DNA from: Bdellovibrionales bacterium GWA1_52_35
GTDB taxonomy: Bacteria; Bdellovibrionota; UBA1018
DNA: 64,000 bases
Reading direction: 5' to 3'
NCBI GenBank assembly: GCA_001769805.1
Contig: MEPO01000009.1
Location: 62,001 to 126,000 of the forward strand
Part shown: positions 9,322-18,922 of the stretch, in pieces
Layout of the letters: each line of letters starts with the position of its first letter
Position numbering within the stretch: position 1 is the first letter of the stretch
Notes under the pieces: generated by a model
Databases searched by the model: none
Told to the model about the DNA's origin: nothing
What the model saw: the letters and a program-made list of their open reading frames with translations, nothing else
Translations under genes and position numbers: made by a program

Positions 9322-11244
9322 ATGAAAAGTCCATTATTGACGCCATCCAGGCTCGCTATTCTGCAAAAGAGCAGGCTGAAACTGACGATTGCGACCCTCG
9401 GGATCGTTTTTGGCGATATTGGGACCTCTCCGCTTTATGCATTACGTGAATGCTTCGCCCATTCCGAACGAATGCCGGTGAATCCTGAAAATGTCATCGG
9501 TATCATTGCCCTGATCTTCTGGTCTTTGGTTCTGGTCGTCGGAATTAAGTATCTGGTTTTCGTTCTGAGGGCCAATAACCAGGGCGAGGGTGGAATCATG
9601 GCACTCACAGCGATGTTGCAGTCGGACCCGGTTCGTCCGAGACGAAGTTTTGCCCTGCTGACGGCGGGATTGTTTGGGGCGGCCTTGCTCTTTGGTGACG
9701 GGCTCATCACGCCGGCCATTTCCGTACTGAGTGCCGTGGAAGGGCTGCAGGTCGCGGCCCCCGCTCTTTCCCACTGGGTCGTGCCACTCACGGCTGTCAT
9801 TCTGGTCGCGCTTTTTGCGATTCAAGACAAAGGCACGGCAAAGGTCGGTTCGTGGTTTGGGCCCCTGATCAGCGTCTGGTTTTTAACCATAGCGGCTATC
9901 GGAATTCCCTGGATCTTTAGAAGGCCGGAGATTCTGGCAGCTCTCAATCCCTATGAAGCTCTGCGTTTTTTTCTGGAACATGGCTTCGGAGGGATTCGCG
10001 TTTTGAGCGGGGTGGTACTCTGCATTACGGGTGCAGAGGCACTTTATGCGGATATGGGGCATTTCGGAATTGGTCCAATCCGACTGGGGTGGTTTGCTGT
10101 CGCGTTTCCCTCTTTGTGTCTGAACTATTTCGGACAGGGAGCGCTTCTTTTGGAGAAAGGAAATGTCGTACTTGGAAATCCATTCTACTCACTGGTTTCC
10201 GGTTGGCTTCAATACCCTCTAATCATTCTTGCCACCTGTGCGACGGTGATTGCGTCGCAGGCTCTCATTTCCGGAACCTACTCGCTGACCCAACAGGCGA
10301 TTCATCTCGGTTACTTTCCCCGGACGGACATACGGCATACCTCGCGTGAAACGGCGGGACAGATCTACATACCGCGAGCAAATCAGCTGCTGATGATTGG
10401 CTCGATTCTGCTGGTGCTAGTTTTTCAGAAGGCTTCTTCGCTCGCAGCTGCTTACGGGTTGTCAGTCACGGGTACAATGCTGGTGACGAGCATTCTGTAT
10501 CTTGCGGTCATCCGCAAAAGGTGGAAATGGAGGAAATCCTACGCCATCGCGCTGGTTGCATCTTTTTTGATTGTAGATACGGCTTTTCTTGGAAGCAATA
10601 TGGGAAAATTTTTCCAGGGAGGGTGGATTCCATTTCTGATTGCAGGATTTATTTTCGCGATGATGGTTACCTGGAGAAAGGGTCGGCAGGCGCTTCAGGC
10701 GGCTACTGCCGCGCGCTCAATCCCCCTGGACCAATTTGCCACCCGGCTTGCGAGGTGGCGTCCCGCGCGGGTGAGGGGAACTGGTGTATTCATGAGTGCG
10801 GCAGAAGGGGTGATTCCCGCCGCCTTGTTGCATCATCTGGAGCATACCCGCGCGTTGCACGAACGCATCATTTTACTGACGATCAAGACAGAGCGGCAGC
10901 CTTTTGTGGAGGAGCGGGGCCGAATACAAATCACGGGTCCTGTAAGTACTACTGGCGCTGGTATTTCCGGGTTGGTGAATGTGGTTGCTCATTACGGGTA
11001 CATGCAGAGGCCCGATATTTCCGAAATTCTGATCTATTGCCTCGAAAAAGGCCTGGAACTCAACATAAATGAGCTGGCATTTGTTCTCGGCAGAGAGACT
11101 GTTCTGGGTACCGGCAGTACCAGAATGATGGCTTGGCAGAAGCGTCTGTTCATCTTCATGGCCAGGAATGCGCGACCGGTCAGTGACTATTTTGGAATGC
11201 CCCCGGACCGGGTGGTGGAGGTCGGGATGCAGGTGGAAATCTAG
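9322..11244 (+). CDS. kup: Low-affinity potassium uptake protein, KUP/HAK/KT family
   Basis: A 640-residue inner-membrane potassium:proton symporter, near the 622 residues of E. coli Kup. The family signature GIVFGDIGTSPLYA is at the first membrane segment (about residues 28-41), followed by about twelve hydrophobic segments up to residue 460 and a soluble C-terminal domain of about 180 residues. The NNQGEGG motif and the GDGLITPAISVLSAVEG segment typical of the family are also present. It diverges from pgm. Nothing in the spacer identifies a regulator. Confidence 0.95.
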   Translation: MKSPLLTPSRLAILQKSRLKLTIATLGIVFGDIGTSPLYALRECFAHSERMPVNPENVIGIIALIFWSLVLVVGIKYLVFVLRANNQGEGGIMALTAMLQSDPVRPRRSFALLTAGLFGAALLFGDGLITPAISVLSAVEGLQVAAPALSHWVVPLTAVILVALFAIQDKGTAKVGSWFGPLISVWFLTIAAIGIPWIFRRPEILAALNPYEALRFFLEHGFGGIRVLSGVVLCITGAEALYADMGHFGIGPIRLGWFAVAFPSLCLNYFGQGALLLEKGNVVLGNPFYSLVSGWLQYPLIILATCATVIASQALISGTYSLTQQAIHLGYFPRTDIRHTSRETAGQIYIPRANQLLMIGSILLVLVFQKASSLAAAYGLSVTGTMLVTSILYLAVIRKRWKWRKSYAIALVASFLIVDTAFLGSNMGKFFQGGWIPFLIAGFIFAMMVTWRKGRQALQAATAARSIPLDQFATRLARWRPARVRGTGVFMSAAEGVIPAALLHHLEHTRALHERIILLTIKTERQPFVEERGRIQITGPVSTTGAGISGLVNVVAHYGYMQRPDISEILIYCLEKGLELNINELAFVLGRETVLGTGSTRMMAWQKRLFIFMARNARPVSDYFGMPPDRVVEVGMQVEI

Positions 11245-11268
11245 CATTCGCTCTGGTACTTTCCATTC

Positions 11269-11411
11269 ATGCGCCGAACTGCAATCGTCACATTTGTTTT
11301 CGTTCTTGTTTTTTGCTTCAGTGTATTTTCACCTGCGATGATATCGGGGCCGGGTGCATCGAGCAGTGCTACCCATTGATTTTGCGGGAGAAGCCTGCAG
11401 ACAGCTTATGA
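11269..11411 (+). pseudogene. Possible frameshifted small secreted peptide
   Basis: In the 231-base gap between kup and the Sel1-like gene, an ATG at 11269 opens a 36-codon frame that begins like a signal peptide (MRRTAIVTFVFVLVF) and ends at TGA 11377-11379. A second frame takes over near 11335 and reads DDIGAGCIEQCYPLILR up to TGA 11409-11411. Joining them would give an exported peptide of about 47 residues with two cysteines. No good ribosome-binding site precedes the ATG. This may be a decayed gene or chance; the rest of the gap shows nothing. Confidence 0.2.
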
Positions 11412-11475
11412 ATCCTGTTCAGCAGTAAGTCCAATATTCACTTTTTATTTTACGGTATTTTGGTACGATTGGCAG

Positions 11476-12564
11476 ATGAGCGTGCGGATGCAGGTCATTT
11501 TAGTTCTGGCTGTTCTTGCGATGTTTGGAGTGAAATTAACCCGAAACTACCGCAACACCCAGATGCAGGCGCCGACCTCCTCTGCGTCTGCTCAGCCTGC
11601 CGCTCAACTTGAATCAGAGGAACCTTTGGAGACCCCCTTTGAGGGCCCCATGACTTCTGAAGTTCATGCCAACCCCTCACCGCATCTGGCTGAAAATGAA
11701 TCTTTACCCATCGCGAGCCCATCGCCTGAGCAGATCCCTGTCGTCCTGGCCTCGGCCACCCCTCAAATCACCCCGCAGCACCCGGTGGATCCCTCGGTCA
11801 AAAACCGGGAGCTTGTAGCCAAATTCAAAACATTTTGTGATCAGAAGTTTATGATCGCCTGCATGCGTGTTGCCACCGGACTCAAGCTTCTGGGGCAAGA
11901 GGCGGAAGCTTACAAGTACTTGGAAATAGCTTGCAAAGAAGGCGTGTACGAGTTGGACGCCTGCGGCGAGTTGGCCGCTTCTGCAACTTCGAATCAAATT
12001 AGCCTTGAGGATGCCGCTTGTACCCAGGGGCAAACGGAATCCTGTAACGTCGTGGCGGCTTATTATAACAAGGCAAAGGACCCGGCGGCAGCGCTCGTTC
12101 GTGCTCGTCGCGGCTGTAGTCTGGAGGATTCGTCCTCTTGCTTCATTATCGGCTATGTGTCCACTCCTGAAGAAATCACCAAGGAGAAAGCATCATGCCT
12201 GAGTGGAAATTCGACTTCCTGTCTGGTTTACGCAGGCGCTATGGAATCTTCAGAGCAGGATAAAGAGGAAGCGGCTTTCATGTCCCGGAGCTGTGATCTT
12301 GGAGATTTTTCTGCCTGTGTGAATACAGGACGCGAAAAGACGGACGCTGACGCAGCTGTCCTCAAGAGCAGTTGTGACAAAGGAGGGCTTGCAGCCTGCG
12401 GCTCTCTCGTGGGTTACTACGCAAAGCGTGAGCAGATGAGTCTTGCTGCGGATCCCTTAAAGCGTATCTGTGATTCAGGTAAAAAGGCTGCCTGCAAAAT
12501 GGCGATCTACGCGAAGGACGAACCTGCGGCACTGAAAGAGCTTCTCAGGTCAGTAGACTGGTAG
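11476..12564 (+). CDS. Membrane-anchored Sel1-like, cysteine-rich repeat protein
   Basis: A 362-residue protein with an uncleaved-looking N-terminal membrane segment (about 6-21), a Ser/Pro/Glu-rich linker to about residue 110, then a helical repeat region. The repeats carry regularly spaced cysteine pairs (patterns such as CKEGVYELDAC, CSLEDSSSC and CDKGGLAAC), as in Helicobacter cysteine-rich Sel1-like (Hcp) proteins, where each pair bridges a repeat. About eight such units are visible. This implies a periplasmic or exported protein-interaction role. It stands alone on the forward strand, and its 3' end overlaps the convergent membrane protein gene by 15 bases. The partner is unknown. Confidence 0.65.
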   Translation: MSVRMQVILVLAVLAMFGVKLTRNYRNTQMQAPTSSASAQPAAQLESEEPLETPFEGPMTSEVHANPSPHLAENESLPIASPSPEQIPVVLASATPQITPQHPVDPSVKNRELVAKFKTFCDQKFMIACMRVATGLKLLGQEAEAYKYLEIACKEGVYELDACGELAASATSNQISLEDAACTQGQTESCNVVAAYYNKAKDPAAALVRARRGCSLEDSSSCFIIGYVSTPEEITKEKASCLSGNSTSCLVYAGAMESSEQDKEEAAFMSRSCDLGDFSACVNTGREKTDADAAVLKSSCDKGGLAACGSLVGYYAKREQMSLAADPLKRICDSGKKAACKMAIYAKDEPAALKELLRSVDW

Positions 12565-14388
12565 AGACATGTCCTCCTGCTCTGGAGGTCCTGGCTTGCG
12601 CCTGAACGCATTGGTATAAACATCAACACTCGGCCTGATCATCCCGTTCAGTCGTTTTTCGCGAAGTCCGATCGGATCTGCCAAAAGCTCGCCCGTTGCT
12701 GACAGCGTGTACGCTTCGTAGGCCTGTCGGGCACCTTTGGAAAGATTTTGGGGCAGGCCTTGGATTCCCCACTCAAGACAACTGGTGACCTCATCGTAAT
12801 AGCTCATCTGCTTGGTTGCAGAAACCACCGTGTTTTTAAAAAATCCCTGTTCCGTCAACCGGGCCACTTTTTTAGGATTATTCCGCCAGTTCAGGACGGT
12901 GATCGCGAGATAGAAAACCGCCAGCAGAGCGGCTCCGGTTTTAAATATCGGCTTGAACGCGATTTTGCTATTTTTGAACCGGCCGAGCATAATCTGCATC
13001 CCCAAGGCACCGATAGCTCCCGCGAACAAAAAGTAAGCCAGCTCAGTCCGGGAAATGTCCTGCCAAATCTGCCCATGACGAAGTGATTCCACAGCCGTGG
13101 TCAGGGTGATCCAATGCGGGTAGGTCGCTTCAAATCTCAGGTAACCTGCAATATGTACCGCGTTCAGGAGCAGACAGGCGCCCAAAGCAACCCACAAAAG
13201 CGCAAAGCGCCACCGAAGTTTAAAAAAATAAGTCGCATTCAAATAAACCAGCATCAGCCCGGGAGGAATGACTCCGAGTGAAAGACGGCTCGAAACATGA
13301 TCTGGAAAGGAGGCAACATTTCTCAAGAGCAGATACAGAATCAGAAAATGGCCAATGATCACGGCCGAAAACCCCAAACGGAGCCGTAAGTCGGGCCGTT
13401 TCAGTCCCCTGACTCTGATGATACAGTCAGCCATTGAGCCCAGGGCGAGAACGAGGGTGAAGATCAGGACCGGAGAAGAGGTCAGGAGGCCATTGGGTGC
13501 AAGGACGAAATTGTGAAACGAGGTATTTGCCTCAAATAACGGGAGCCGTATTGCGTTCAGGTGAGACGAAAAGGTGAATTCACCCATTTGTATTGAATAA
13601 TTCACCGCCTGGAGCGCCCCGATCAGAAGTATGCCCAAAATCAGAGCGCCAGCCCGTTTCCATCCTCCGCGATTTGAAGTGACGGCCAGCCAGGCATAGG
13701 GCAGGGCGTAGACAGCGAGACTGGTTTTAAAAACTGTGGCCAGACCGACGAACAACCCGCTTGCAACCCAGCCCCTGGGTACACGGCTATGGTCCCGGTC
13801 TTGAGCGGCTGTAAGTGTCACAAGATGATAAGTCATGGCCGCCGCTAGAAAGAAAGTCGTCACTTCCGCGGAGAACGGATAATAAAAGAGAAAGAGATAA
13901 AGAGGCGTGCTCAGGACAAAAGCAAGCAGGATCGGTACCGAGACCCGCTTTGGCAGCAGTGTCTGGCTCGGCAGTAAATTCGAAGATGCGAGGATTTTTT
14001 CACGTCCCAGATCCAGTAGGAATATTGCGAGGACGACAAAAATGGAATTTCTGAAAAGCGCCAGCAACTCAAAAGGAGTGAGCTGCAGGAAAGTCATGGA
14101 GCGCCAGGAGGCCGGCAGCAGATAGGCCAAAGCATACCAAGGTGTCCAGAAGATCACCGAACCATGATTTTGATTCGTAGGGTGGTTGAAAGCCCTGGTG
14201 ACGAGCCATTGGGCTTCAGAGACAACATGGTTGATGATATTGAGGTCGCCATCTTCCAGGAAGCTGTGGGAAAAAGCCGATAAAGCACCGCGTTCGATTT
14301 CGTTCAGATCCCGTAAAAAGAAGAGTGATCCCCAAACTATAAAAAGAGCCAGCCAGGGGATTGCCGAGCGGAAAGTTAACCTAGGCAT
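12550..14388 (-). CDS. Polytopic membrane protein, possibly a GT-C glycosyltransferase
   Basis: A 612-residue protein with a membrane segment at 10-25 and about ten more up to residue 500, then a soluble tail of about 110 residues. The first periplasmic loop contains GDLNIINHV and an NHG...FWTPWYAL stretch, with acidic residues placed as in GT-C fold glycosyltransferases and related Bdellovibrio-type membrane proteins. I cannot assign a donor or acceptor. It diverges from the radical SAM operon across a 114-base spacer, so a link with those genes is possible but not shown. Confidence 0.5.
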   Translation of the reverse strand: MPRLTFRSAIPWLALFIVWGSLFFLRDLNEIERGALSAFSHSFLEDGDLNIINHVVSEAQWLVTRAFNHPTNQNHGSVIFWTPWYALAYLLPASWRSMTFLQLTPFELLALFRNSIFVVLAIFLLDLGREKILASSNLLPSQTLLPKRVSVPILLAFVLSTPLYLFLFYYPFSAEVTTFFLAAAMTYHLVTLTAAQDRDHSRVPRGWVASGLFVGLATVFKTSLAVYALPYAWLAVTSNRGGWKRAGALILGILLIGALQAVNYSIQMGEFTFSSHLNAIRLPLFEANTSFHNFVLAPNGLLTSSPVLIFTLVLALGSMADCIIRVRGLKRPDLRLRLGFSAVIIGHFLILYLLLRNVASFPDHVSSRLSLGVIPPGLMLVYLNATYFFKLRWRFALLWVALGACLLLNAVHIAGYLRFEATYPHWITLTTAVESLRHGQIWQDISRTELAYFLFAGAIGALGMQIMLGRFKNSKIAFKPIFKTGAALLAVFYLAITVLNWRNNPKKVARLTEQGFFKNTVVSATKQMSYYDEVTSCLEWGIQGLPQNLSKGARQAYEAYTLSATGELLADPIGLREKRLNGMIRPSVDVYTNAFRRKPGPPEQEDMSLPVY

Positions 14389-14449
14389 TCAAAAACGATG
14401 TGACTTAGAGTCAAAACTTGTCAAGTCTGAAAAATATTGGACCCATTTG

Positions 14450-14478
14450 TTTACAGTACCTTTTGCATGAAATAGCAT
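14450..14478 (+). promoter_or_regulatory. Candidate sigma-70-like promoter of the radical SAM operon
   Basis: TTTACA at 14450-14455 and TAGCAT at 14473-14478 are separated by 17 bases and lie 24 bases before the ATG at 14503. The elements match consensus only moderately, but spacing and position fit, and this is the only substantial spacer before the overlapping run of radical SAM genes. Confidence 0.35.
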
Positions 14479-14502
14479 TGGGACCTGGATGAATAGAATA
14501 GA

Positions 14503-15939
14503 ATGAGAATAGTTCTGATCAACCCCTATAATCCCAGATTCGAGACGAAGACTTTTCCGCCCATTGGCCTGATGTATTTGTCCTCTTATTTGAAGCGGAG
14601 TTTCCCCGATATCGAAGTCTCGTTGATTGATGCCCGCTTGAATCGTACCTCGTGTTCCGAGGTGGCAAGAGTCGTTGCCGCGATCAAGCCCGATGTGGTC
14701 GGTATTACTGCCGTGGTGGATAACCGGGAGGTGGTCCATCAACTTGCGGCCCAAGTGCGCTCATTGACAAAGTGGGTGGTGGTGGGGGGACCGTATGCGA
14801 CCTCGATGCGTCAGGTCATCTTGCAGGACCGGAATATCGATTATCTGGTGCTCGGCGAAGGTGAGATTCCCTTGAGCAAGCTTGTGCGGAATCTTCAGAA
14901 CGAAGCTGTTCAAGAACCTGTTGATAGGGTCATGTCCCGGAACTTTCCTGCTGGGGAGGTGAATTTGCTGGCCGATACGGTTTCAGCGCTTGATGATCTG
15001 CCTTTTCCCGATTTCGGTCTGGTCCGCGTTGCTGACTATTTCCGTTTCAGTTCTGCAATGGGAACCCATGCCTTCCGCCAGACATGGCCGGTTGCTTCGT
15101 CCCGGGGCTGTCCCTATAGCTGTGCCTTTTGTCATTCGCACTTTGGCCATAAGCACCGGACGCGTTCTGTCCTCCGGTTCGTTGATGAAATTGAGCTTCT
15201 CCATCGTTCCCATGGAGTGTTTCATTTTGATATCTTCGACGATATTTTCAACATTTCCGAAGCCAGAGTGCTGGATTTTTGCAATGAGCTTGAAAGAAGA
15301 AAGCTCAGAATCCGTTTCTCTTTTCCAAATGGGTTGCGACTGGATCGCATGACGGCCAGATCCATAGATCGCATGGCGGAATGTGGTCTTTTTGCCTTCG
15401 GTGCGCCCATCGAGTCCGCTTCAGAACGCATCCGGAAAAAGATGAACAAGGGACTGAATATGGCGAAAGCGGAGCAGATCGTCCGGCATGCCGCTATGAG
15501 AAATGTAGTGGTCAGCGGTTTTTTTATTTTTGGTTATCCGACAGAAACTCAAGGCGAAGCTCAGGCCACTATTGATCTGGCCTGCAAACTTCCGTTTACC
15601 TTGGCCTCTTTTCAAAAAGCGACACCTTTTCCGGGGACCCAGATGTTTGACGAGCTGCCTCCGGAGAAAAAGTCTGAGCTCATGAGTTTTCTTTCGACCG
15701 CCGGTCCCTTTACGTACAGTGATTCACCTAATGTCAGTGGAATGAGCGATCATGCTTTGAGGAAGTGCTACGCCCGGGCTTATCTCAAATTTTATTTGCG
15801 ACCGAAGGTGGTTTTCCGCCTCTTGTACCTGCTTGGCCCCGCTTTGGTCTTGAGACTGGGGGGAGTGGTTCTGAGAAGAATAACCACTCTGCGTAGCTCC
15901 ACCCGGTTCACCCAATGTAAAGAGGCGTGGACCAGATAA
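14503..15939 (+). CDS. B12-binding-type radical SAM protein (cluster gene 1)
   Basis: A 478-residue protein. Residues 1-130 form a Rossmann-like cobalamin-binding domain (VVVGGPYAT near 92-100, VLGEGE near 116-121). The radical SAM core follows with C203, C207 and C210 in RGCPYSCAFC. As in many members of this class, the canonical DxHxxG histidine is absent, which implies base-off cobalamin binding if it binds at all. Residues 430-470 are aromatic and basic (FYLRPKVVFRLLYLL), suggesting membrane association. It opens an operon: its TAA overlaps the next ATG as TAATG. Such enzymes often methylate or rearrange unactivated carbons; the substrate is unknown. Confidence 0.85.
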   Translation: MRIVLINPYNPRFETKTFPPIGLMYLSSYLKRSFPDIEVSLIDARLNRTSCSEVARVVAAIKPDVVGITAVVDNREVVHQLAAQVRSLTKWVVVGGPYATSMRQVILQDRNIDYLVLGEGEIPLSKLVRNLQNEAVQEPVDRVMSRNFPAGEVNLLADTVSALDDLPFPDFGLVRVADYFRFSSAMGTHAFRQTWPVASSRGCPYSCAFCHSHFGHKHRTRSVLRFVDEIELLHRSHGVFHFDIFDDIFNISEARVLDFCNELERRKLRIRFSFPNGLRLDRMTARSIDRMAECGLFAFGAPIESASERIRKKMNKGLNMAKAEQIVRHAAMRNVVVSGFFIFGYPTETQGEAQATIDLACKLPFTLASFQKATPFPGTQMFDELPPEKKSELMSFLSTAGPFTYSDSPNVSGMSDHALRKCYARAYLKFYLRPKVVFRLLYLLGPALVLRLGGVVLRRITTLRSSTRFTQCKEAWTR

Positions 15940-17372
15940 TGCGTGGCCCTCCTGAAAACTCGGTTTTGTTCATCAATCCTTCGACCCCTGGGAACCGAAA
16001 GATCACGCGCAATACCGACTGTGCTTCCGAATCCAAGGGGAATTACCTTCTGCAGCCTTTCGACTTCCTTTCCTTATCCGGCGCCTTTGGCGCTGATACG
16101 CAAATCCATTTCATCGATGCTGTTGCGGACCGGTTATCCGATTCGGCCTGCTTTGAACGCATTGCCTTGTTGAAATTCCGGCTCGTGATCGTTGCCATTG
16201 TTGATTTGACCTGGACGCGTGATTATCAGTTCATCTCGGAGTTGCGCAATAAGTATCCCGAGATGGCTATTCTCGCCTTCGGGGACGCACTGATTGAAGA
16301 TGAGAGTGCAAAAAAATTAAATTCGATTGTCGACGGGATTGTGGTGAGTCCTTTTCTTTTCAAACCCGGGAAGGTCGATTGCTGGACCCGCGAGGCATTT
16401 CAACGCGTTGATCGCGCTGCCTGCGGCCTGCGGACGGAAACTTCCTATTCAGGCACCTGCAAGAAGCCGGTTCTTTGTGATTTGGGACCTCCTCGTCATG
16501 AGCTCTTCAAGCACGTGCGCTACCGCTGGCCCTTTTCCCGTTACAAAAAATACACCACCGTAACTGCAACGTGGGGCTGTCCCTATAGCTGTTCCTACTG
16601 CACTTCGAGCAGGCTGCCGCCTCTTTACCGGGATCATACTTCGATCGTGGAAGAATTGCGGATGATCAAAGCTCTTGGAATCCGCGAAATTTATTTCGGT
16701 GACAAGTCGTTTGGAATCCCGGTTGAAAACACAACGAAGCTACTCGAAGGAATGATCCGCGAGAAAATGAGCTTTTCCTGGAGCACCTACCTTCATCCCA
16801 GGCAGGCGACGCCTGCGTTCCTCAGGCTCATGAAAGAGGCAGGTTGCCATACGATCATCACGGGCATTGAAACGAGTGCTCCAGGGCGTCTGCAAAGGTT
16901 TGGACGCAGTATCGGAGAGGGCCAGATCGAAAAAGTACTGCAAGCGGCAAAAGAAGCCGGGCTTCAGGTTTGTGGGGATTTCCTGCTTGGACTGCCGGGA
17001 GAGAATGAAGACGATATCCTAGCTACGATTGATTATTCGCTGAGGCTTGCGCTGGATTATGCTTCTTTCAATATTGTTGCGCCCTTACCGGGGTCCAGCA
17101 TCAAAGCTCTGGCCGTCAGCGAAGGCCGAATGCGGGCAGATGATCATCATTTTGATTCTGTCGGCGGTTCGAACGTGCTTGGTTCGGCACTGGTTTCGGC
17201 GGAGCGACTGCAGCGACTCAGGAATCAAGCCGTTGTTGGGTTTTATCTAAGACCCGGTTATCTGCTGCGACGAGTTCTGGGGGTACGGGGTTGGGAGCAC
17301 TTTCAACTTCAGCTCGCGGAGGCTTTTGAACTCCTGTTCAAAGTCCTCAAGCCAAAACGGAGAAGCGTTTGA
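15939..17372 (+). CDS. Radical SAM protein, B12-type relative (cluster gene 2)
   Basis: A 477-residue radical SAM protein with the cluster motif C214, C218, C221 in WGCPYSCSYC. Residues 1-150 are a diverged cobalamin-domain-like region without a clear B12 motif. The core continues with GVETS-like (GIETS) and LLGLPGE segments typical of Elp3/MiaB-fold enzymes. The C-terminus has the same FYLRPGYLLRR element as gene 1. The ATG at 15939 overlaps the upstream TAA by one base and AGAGG lies 13 bases before it; GTG 15927 is an alternative but would sit almost on that ribosome-binding site. The gene overlaps the next one by four bases. Confidence 0.82.
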   Translation: MRGPPENSVLFINPSTPGNRKITRNTDCASESKGNYLLQPFDFLSLSGAFGADTQIHFIDAVADRLSDSACFERIALLKFRLVIVAIVDLTWTRDYQFISELRNKYPEMAILAFGDALIEDESAKKLNSIVDGIVVSPFLFKPGKVDCWTREAFQRVDRAACGLRTETSYSGTCKKPVLCDLGPPRHELFKHVRYRWPFSRYKKYTTVTATWGCPYSCSYCTSSRLPPLYRDHTSIVEELRMIKALGIREIYFGDKSFGIPVENTTKLLEGMIREKMSFSWSTYLHPRQATPAFLRLMKEAGCHTIITGIETSAPGRLQRFGRSIGEGQIEKVLQAAKEAGLQVCGDFLLGLPGENEDDILATIDYSLRLALDYASFNIVAPLPGSSIKALAVSEGRMRADDHHFDSVGGSNVLGSALVSAERLQRLRNQAVVGFYLRPGYLLRRVLGVRGWEHFQLQLAEAFELLFKVLKPKRRSV

Positions 17373-18922
17373 CTCAAAGCGGACGTCCTTTTTCACTTTC
17401 TGCTGTTGCTCTGATTCGGCCCCCACTGGTTCGACCCCGAGCTCATTTGACCGGACTTGAGACGTTTCCTCCCTTGCAATTGGCCGGTTTGGCGGGAGTA
17501 CTGGCTGCTGAGGGAATTGACGTTCAGATCATTGATGCGCAAGAAAGTATCGTTGCAACCCTGCTGCCTGATGGCAGAAGCGTCATTGTTGGAGACATGA
17601 TTCCAGTTCTGCTTAAGCGAATTCCGGCGGCTACGCCCTTGATCTGCATCAGCTGCATGTACACTCATGCCTGGTTTCATGATCAGCTGCTGATCCGGGC
17701 GATCCGGGAACATTTCCCGGCTATTCCCATTGTGATAGGAGGCGAGCACGCTTCAGCTTTCGGCCGTGAGATTCTTGCGACTTGCCCGGAGGTGGACGCG
17801 GTCGTGGTGGGAGAGGGAGAGCATGCATTGGAGGCACTGGCCCGGGGCGTCTTGTCATCAGAAAAAATTCTAAGCAAAATGCCGGCGGGAATTCCCGGAG
17901 TATTGACCCGGTCTGAGTCTCCCCTGCAACCTGGGTTGAGAATCACTGATCTGGATTCTTTGCCGCCCCCTCACTGGGCAGGGGTACGACTTGAATTGTA
18001 TTTCGAACGAGGCTCGGGAATCACGCAGAAATCCAAACGCTCCTTGCCGATCATTGCTTCCCGCGGTTGTCCGCATTCCTGCCATTTCTGTACTGCCTCG
18101 CAGATGTGGGGTTCTCAGTGGCGACACCGCTCGGTGAACAGTATTCTTCGTGAAATGAAGGACGCTCATATAAACTTTGGAGTCACTCATTTTGACTTCC
18201 TGGATTTATCGATCGCCACGGACATTCAATGGCTTCGGAATTTATGTGAGGCGCTGATCCAAAATGAAGTGAAGTTCACCTGGGCTCTTCCCGTGGGCAC
18301 GCGCGCGGAATTGCTGGATGACGATTTAATCAAAAAAATGGCCGCATCTGGCCTCACTCATATCCTGTATTCTGTTGAGAGCGCATCACCACGGACTTTA
18401 CTGGAAATCAATAAGCGACTCAGTCTTCGGAAGCTCACCCGTTGCATCAGGAAAACGGTACAGGTGGGAATTTCAGTTAAACTCGTCTTTATCAATGGCT
18501 TTCCGGGTCAAAGGTTGGGGGACTTGCTGTATAACTGGGTTTATCTCTTAAAGATGGCCTGGACCGGTGTCCAGGATGTCGTCTGCCTGGCTTTTGTTCC
18601 GTATCCGGGTACAGTTTTCTATAACAAGCTCAAAAAAGAAAAGCTCCTGGGCGAAGGACTGGATTATATTCGGCTGAATAATGACTTGAGAGGAATGTGT
18701 TCATGGTCGGAATATATTTCTAATGCCGCGCTCAGGAGGCTGTCGGCGCTTTCGATGGCGTTATTTTACTTTTTTCAGGCGGTATTTCATCCGGTTGGTT
18801 TTTTTGGAATGGTTTACAGGGTTCTAAGAAAGCGACCCGCGCAAACCAATTTGGAAATGTTGCTGCGGCATTTTCTGACGCGAGGCAACTCAAACGTCGG
18901 CTCGGCTGGAGTGAACAAATGA
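17369..18922 (+). CDS. B12-binding-type radical SAM protein (cluster gene 3)
   Basis: A 517-residue protein with a cobalamin-domain-like region (about 10-165; VIGGEHAS near 122-129, VVGEGE near 146-151) and a radical SAM core with C234, C238 and C241 in SRGCPHSCHFC. Its core and tail clearly resemble the product of 20124-21659 (QMW/NMW after the cysteines, FVPYPG, SWSE, and a similar hydrophobic tail), so the two are paralogs. The TTG at 17369 is accepted as start because GGAGAA precedes it by 4 bases, it overlaps the upstream stop as TTGA, and no better start lies near the conserved ALIRPPL strand. The tail (about 465-500) is strongly aromatic. Substrate unknown. Confidence 0.82.
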   Translation: MTQSGRPFSLSAVALIRPPLVRPRAHLTGLETFPPLQLAGLAGVLAAEGIDVQIIDAQESIVATLLPDGRSVIVGDMIPVLLKRIPAATPLICISCMYTHAWFHDQLLIRAIREHFPAIPIVIGGEHASAFGREILATCPEVDAVVVGEGEHALEALARGVLSSEKILSKMPAGIPGVLTRSESPLQPGLRITDLDSLPPPHWAGVRLELYFERGSGITQKSKRSLPIIASRGCPHSCHFCTASQMWGSQWRHRSVNSILREMKDAHINFGVTHFDFLDLSIATDIQWLRNLCEALIQNEVKFTWALPVGTRAELLDDDLIKKMAASGLTHILYSVESASPRTLLEINKRLSLRKLTRCIRKTVQVGISVKLVFINGFPGQRLGDLLYNWVYLLKMAWTGVQDVVCLAFVPYPGTVFYNKLKKEKLLGEGLDYIRLNNDLRGMCSWSEYISNAALRRLSALSMALFYFFQAVFHPVGFFGMVYRVLRKRPAQTNLEMLLRHFLTRGNSNVGSAGVNK

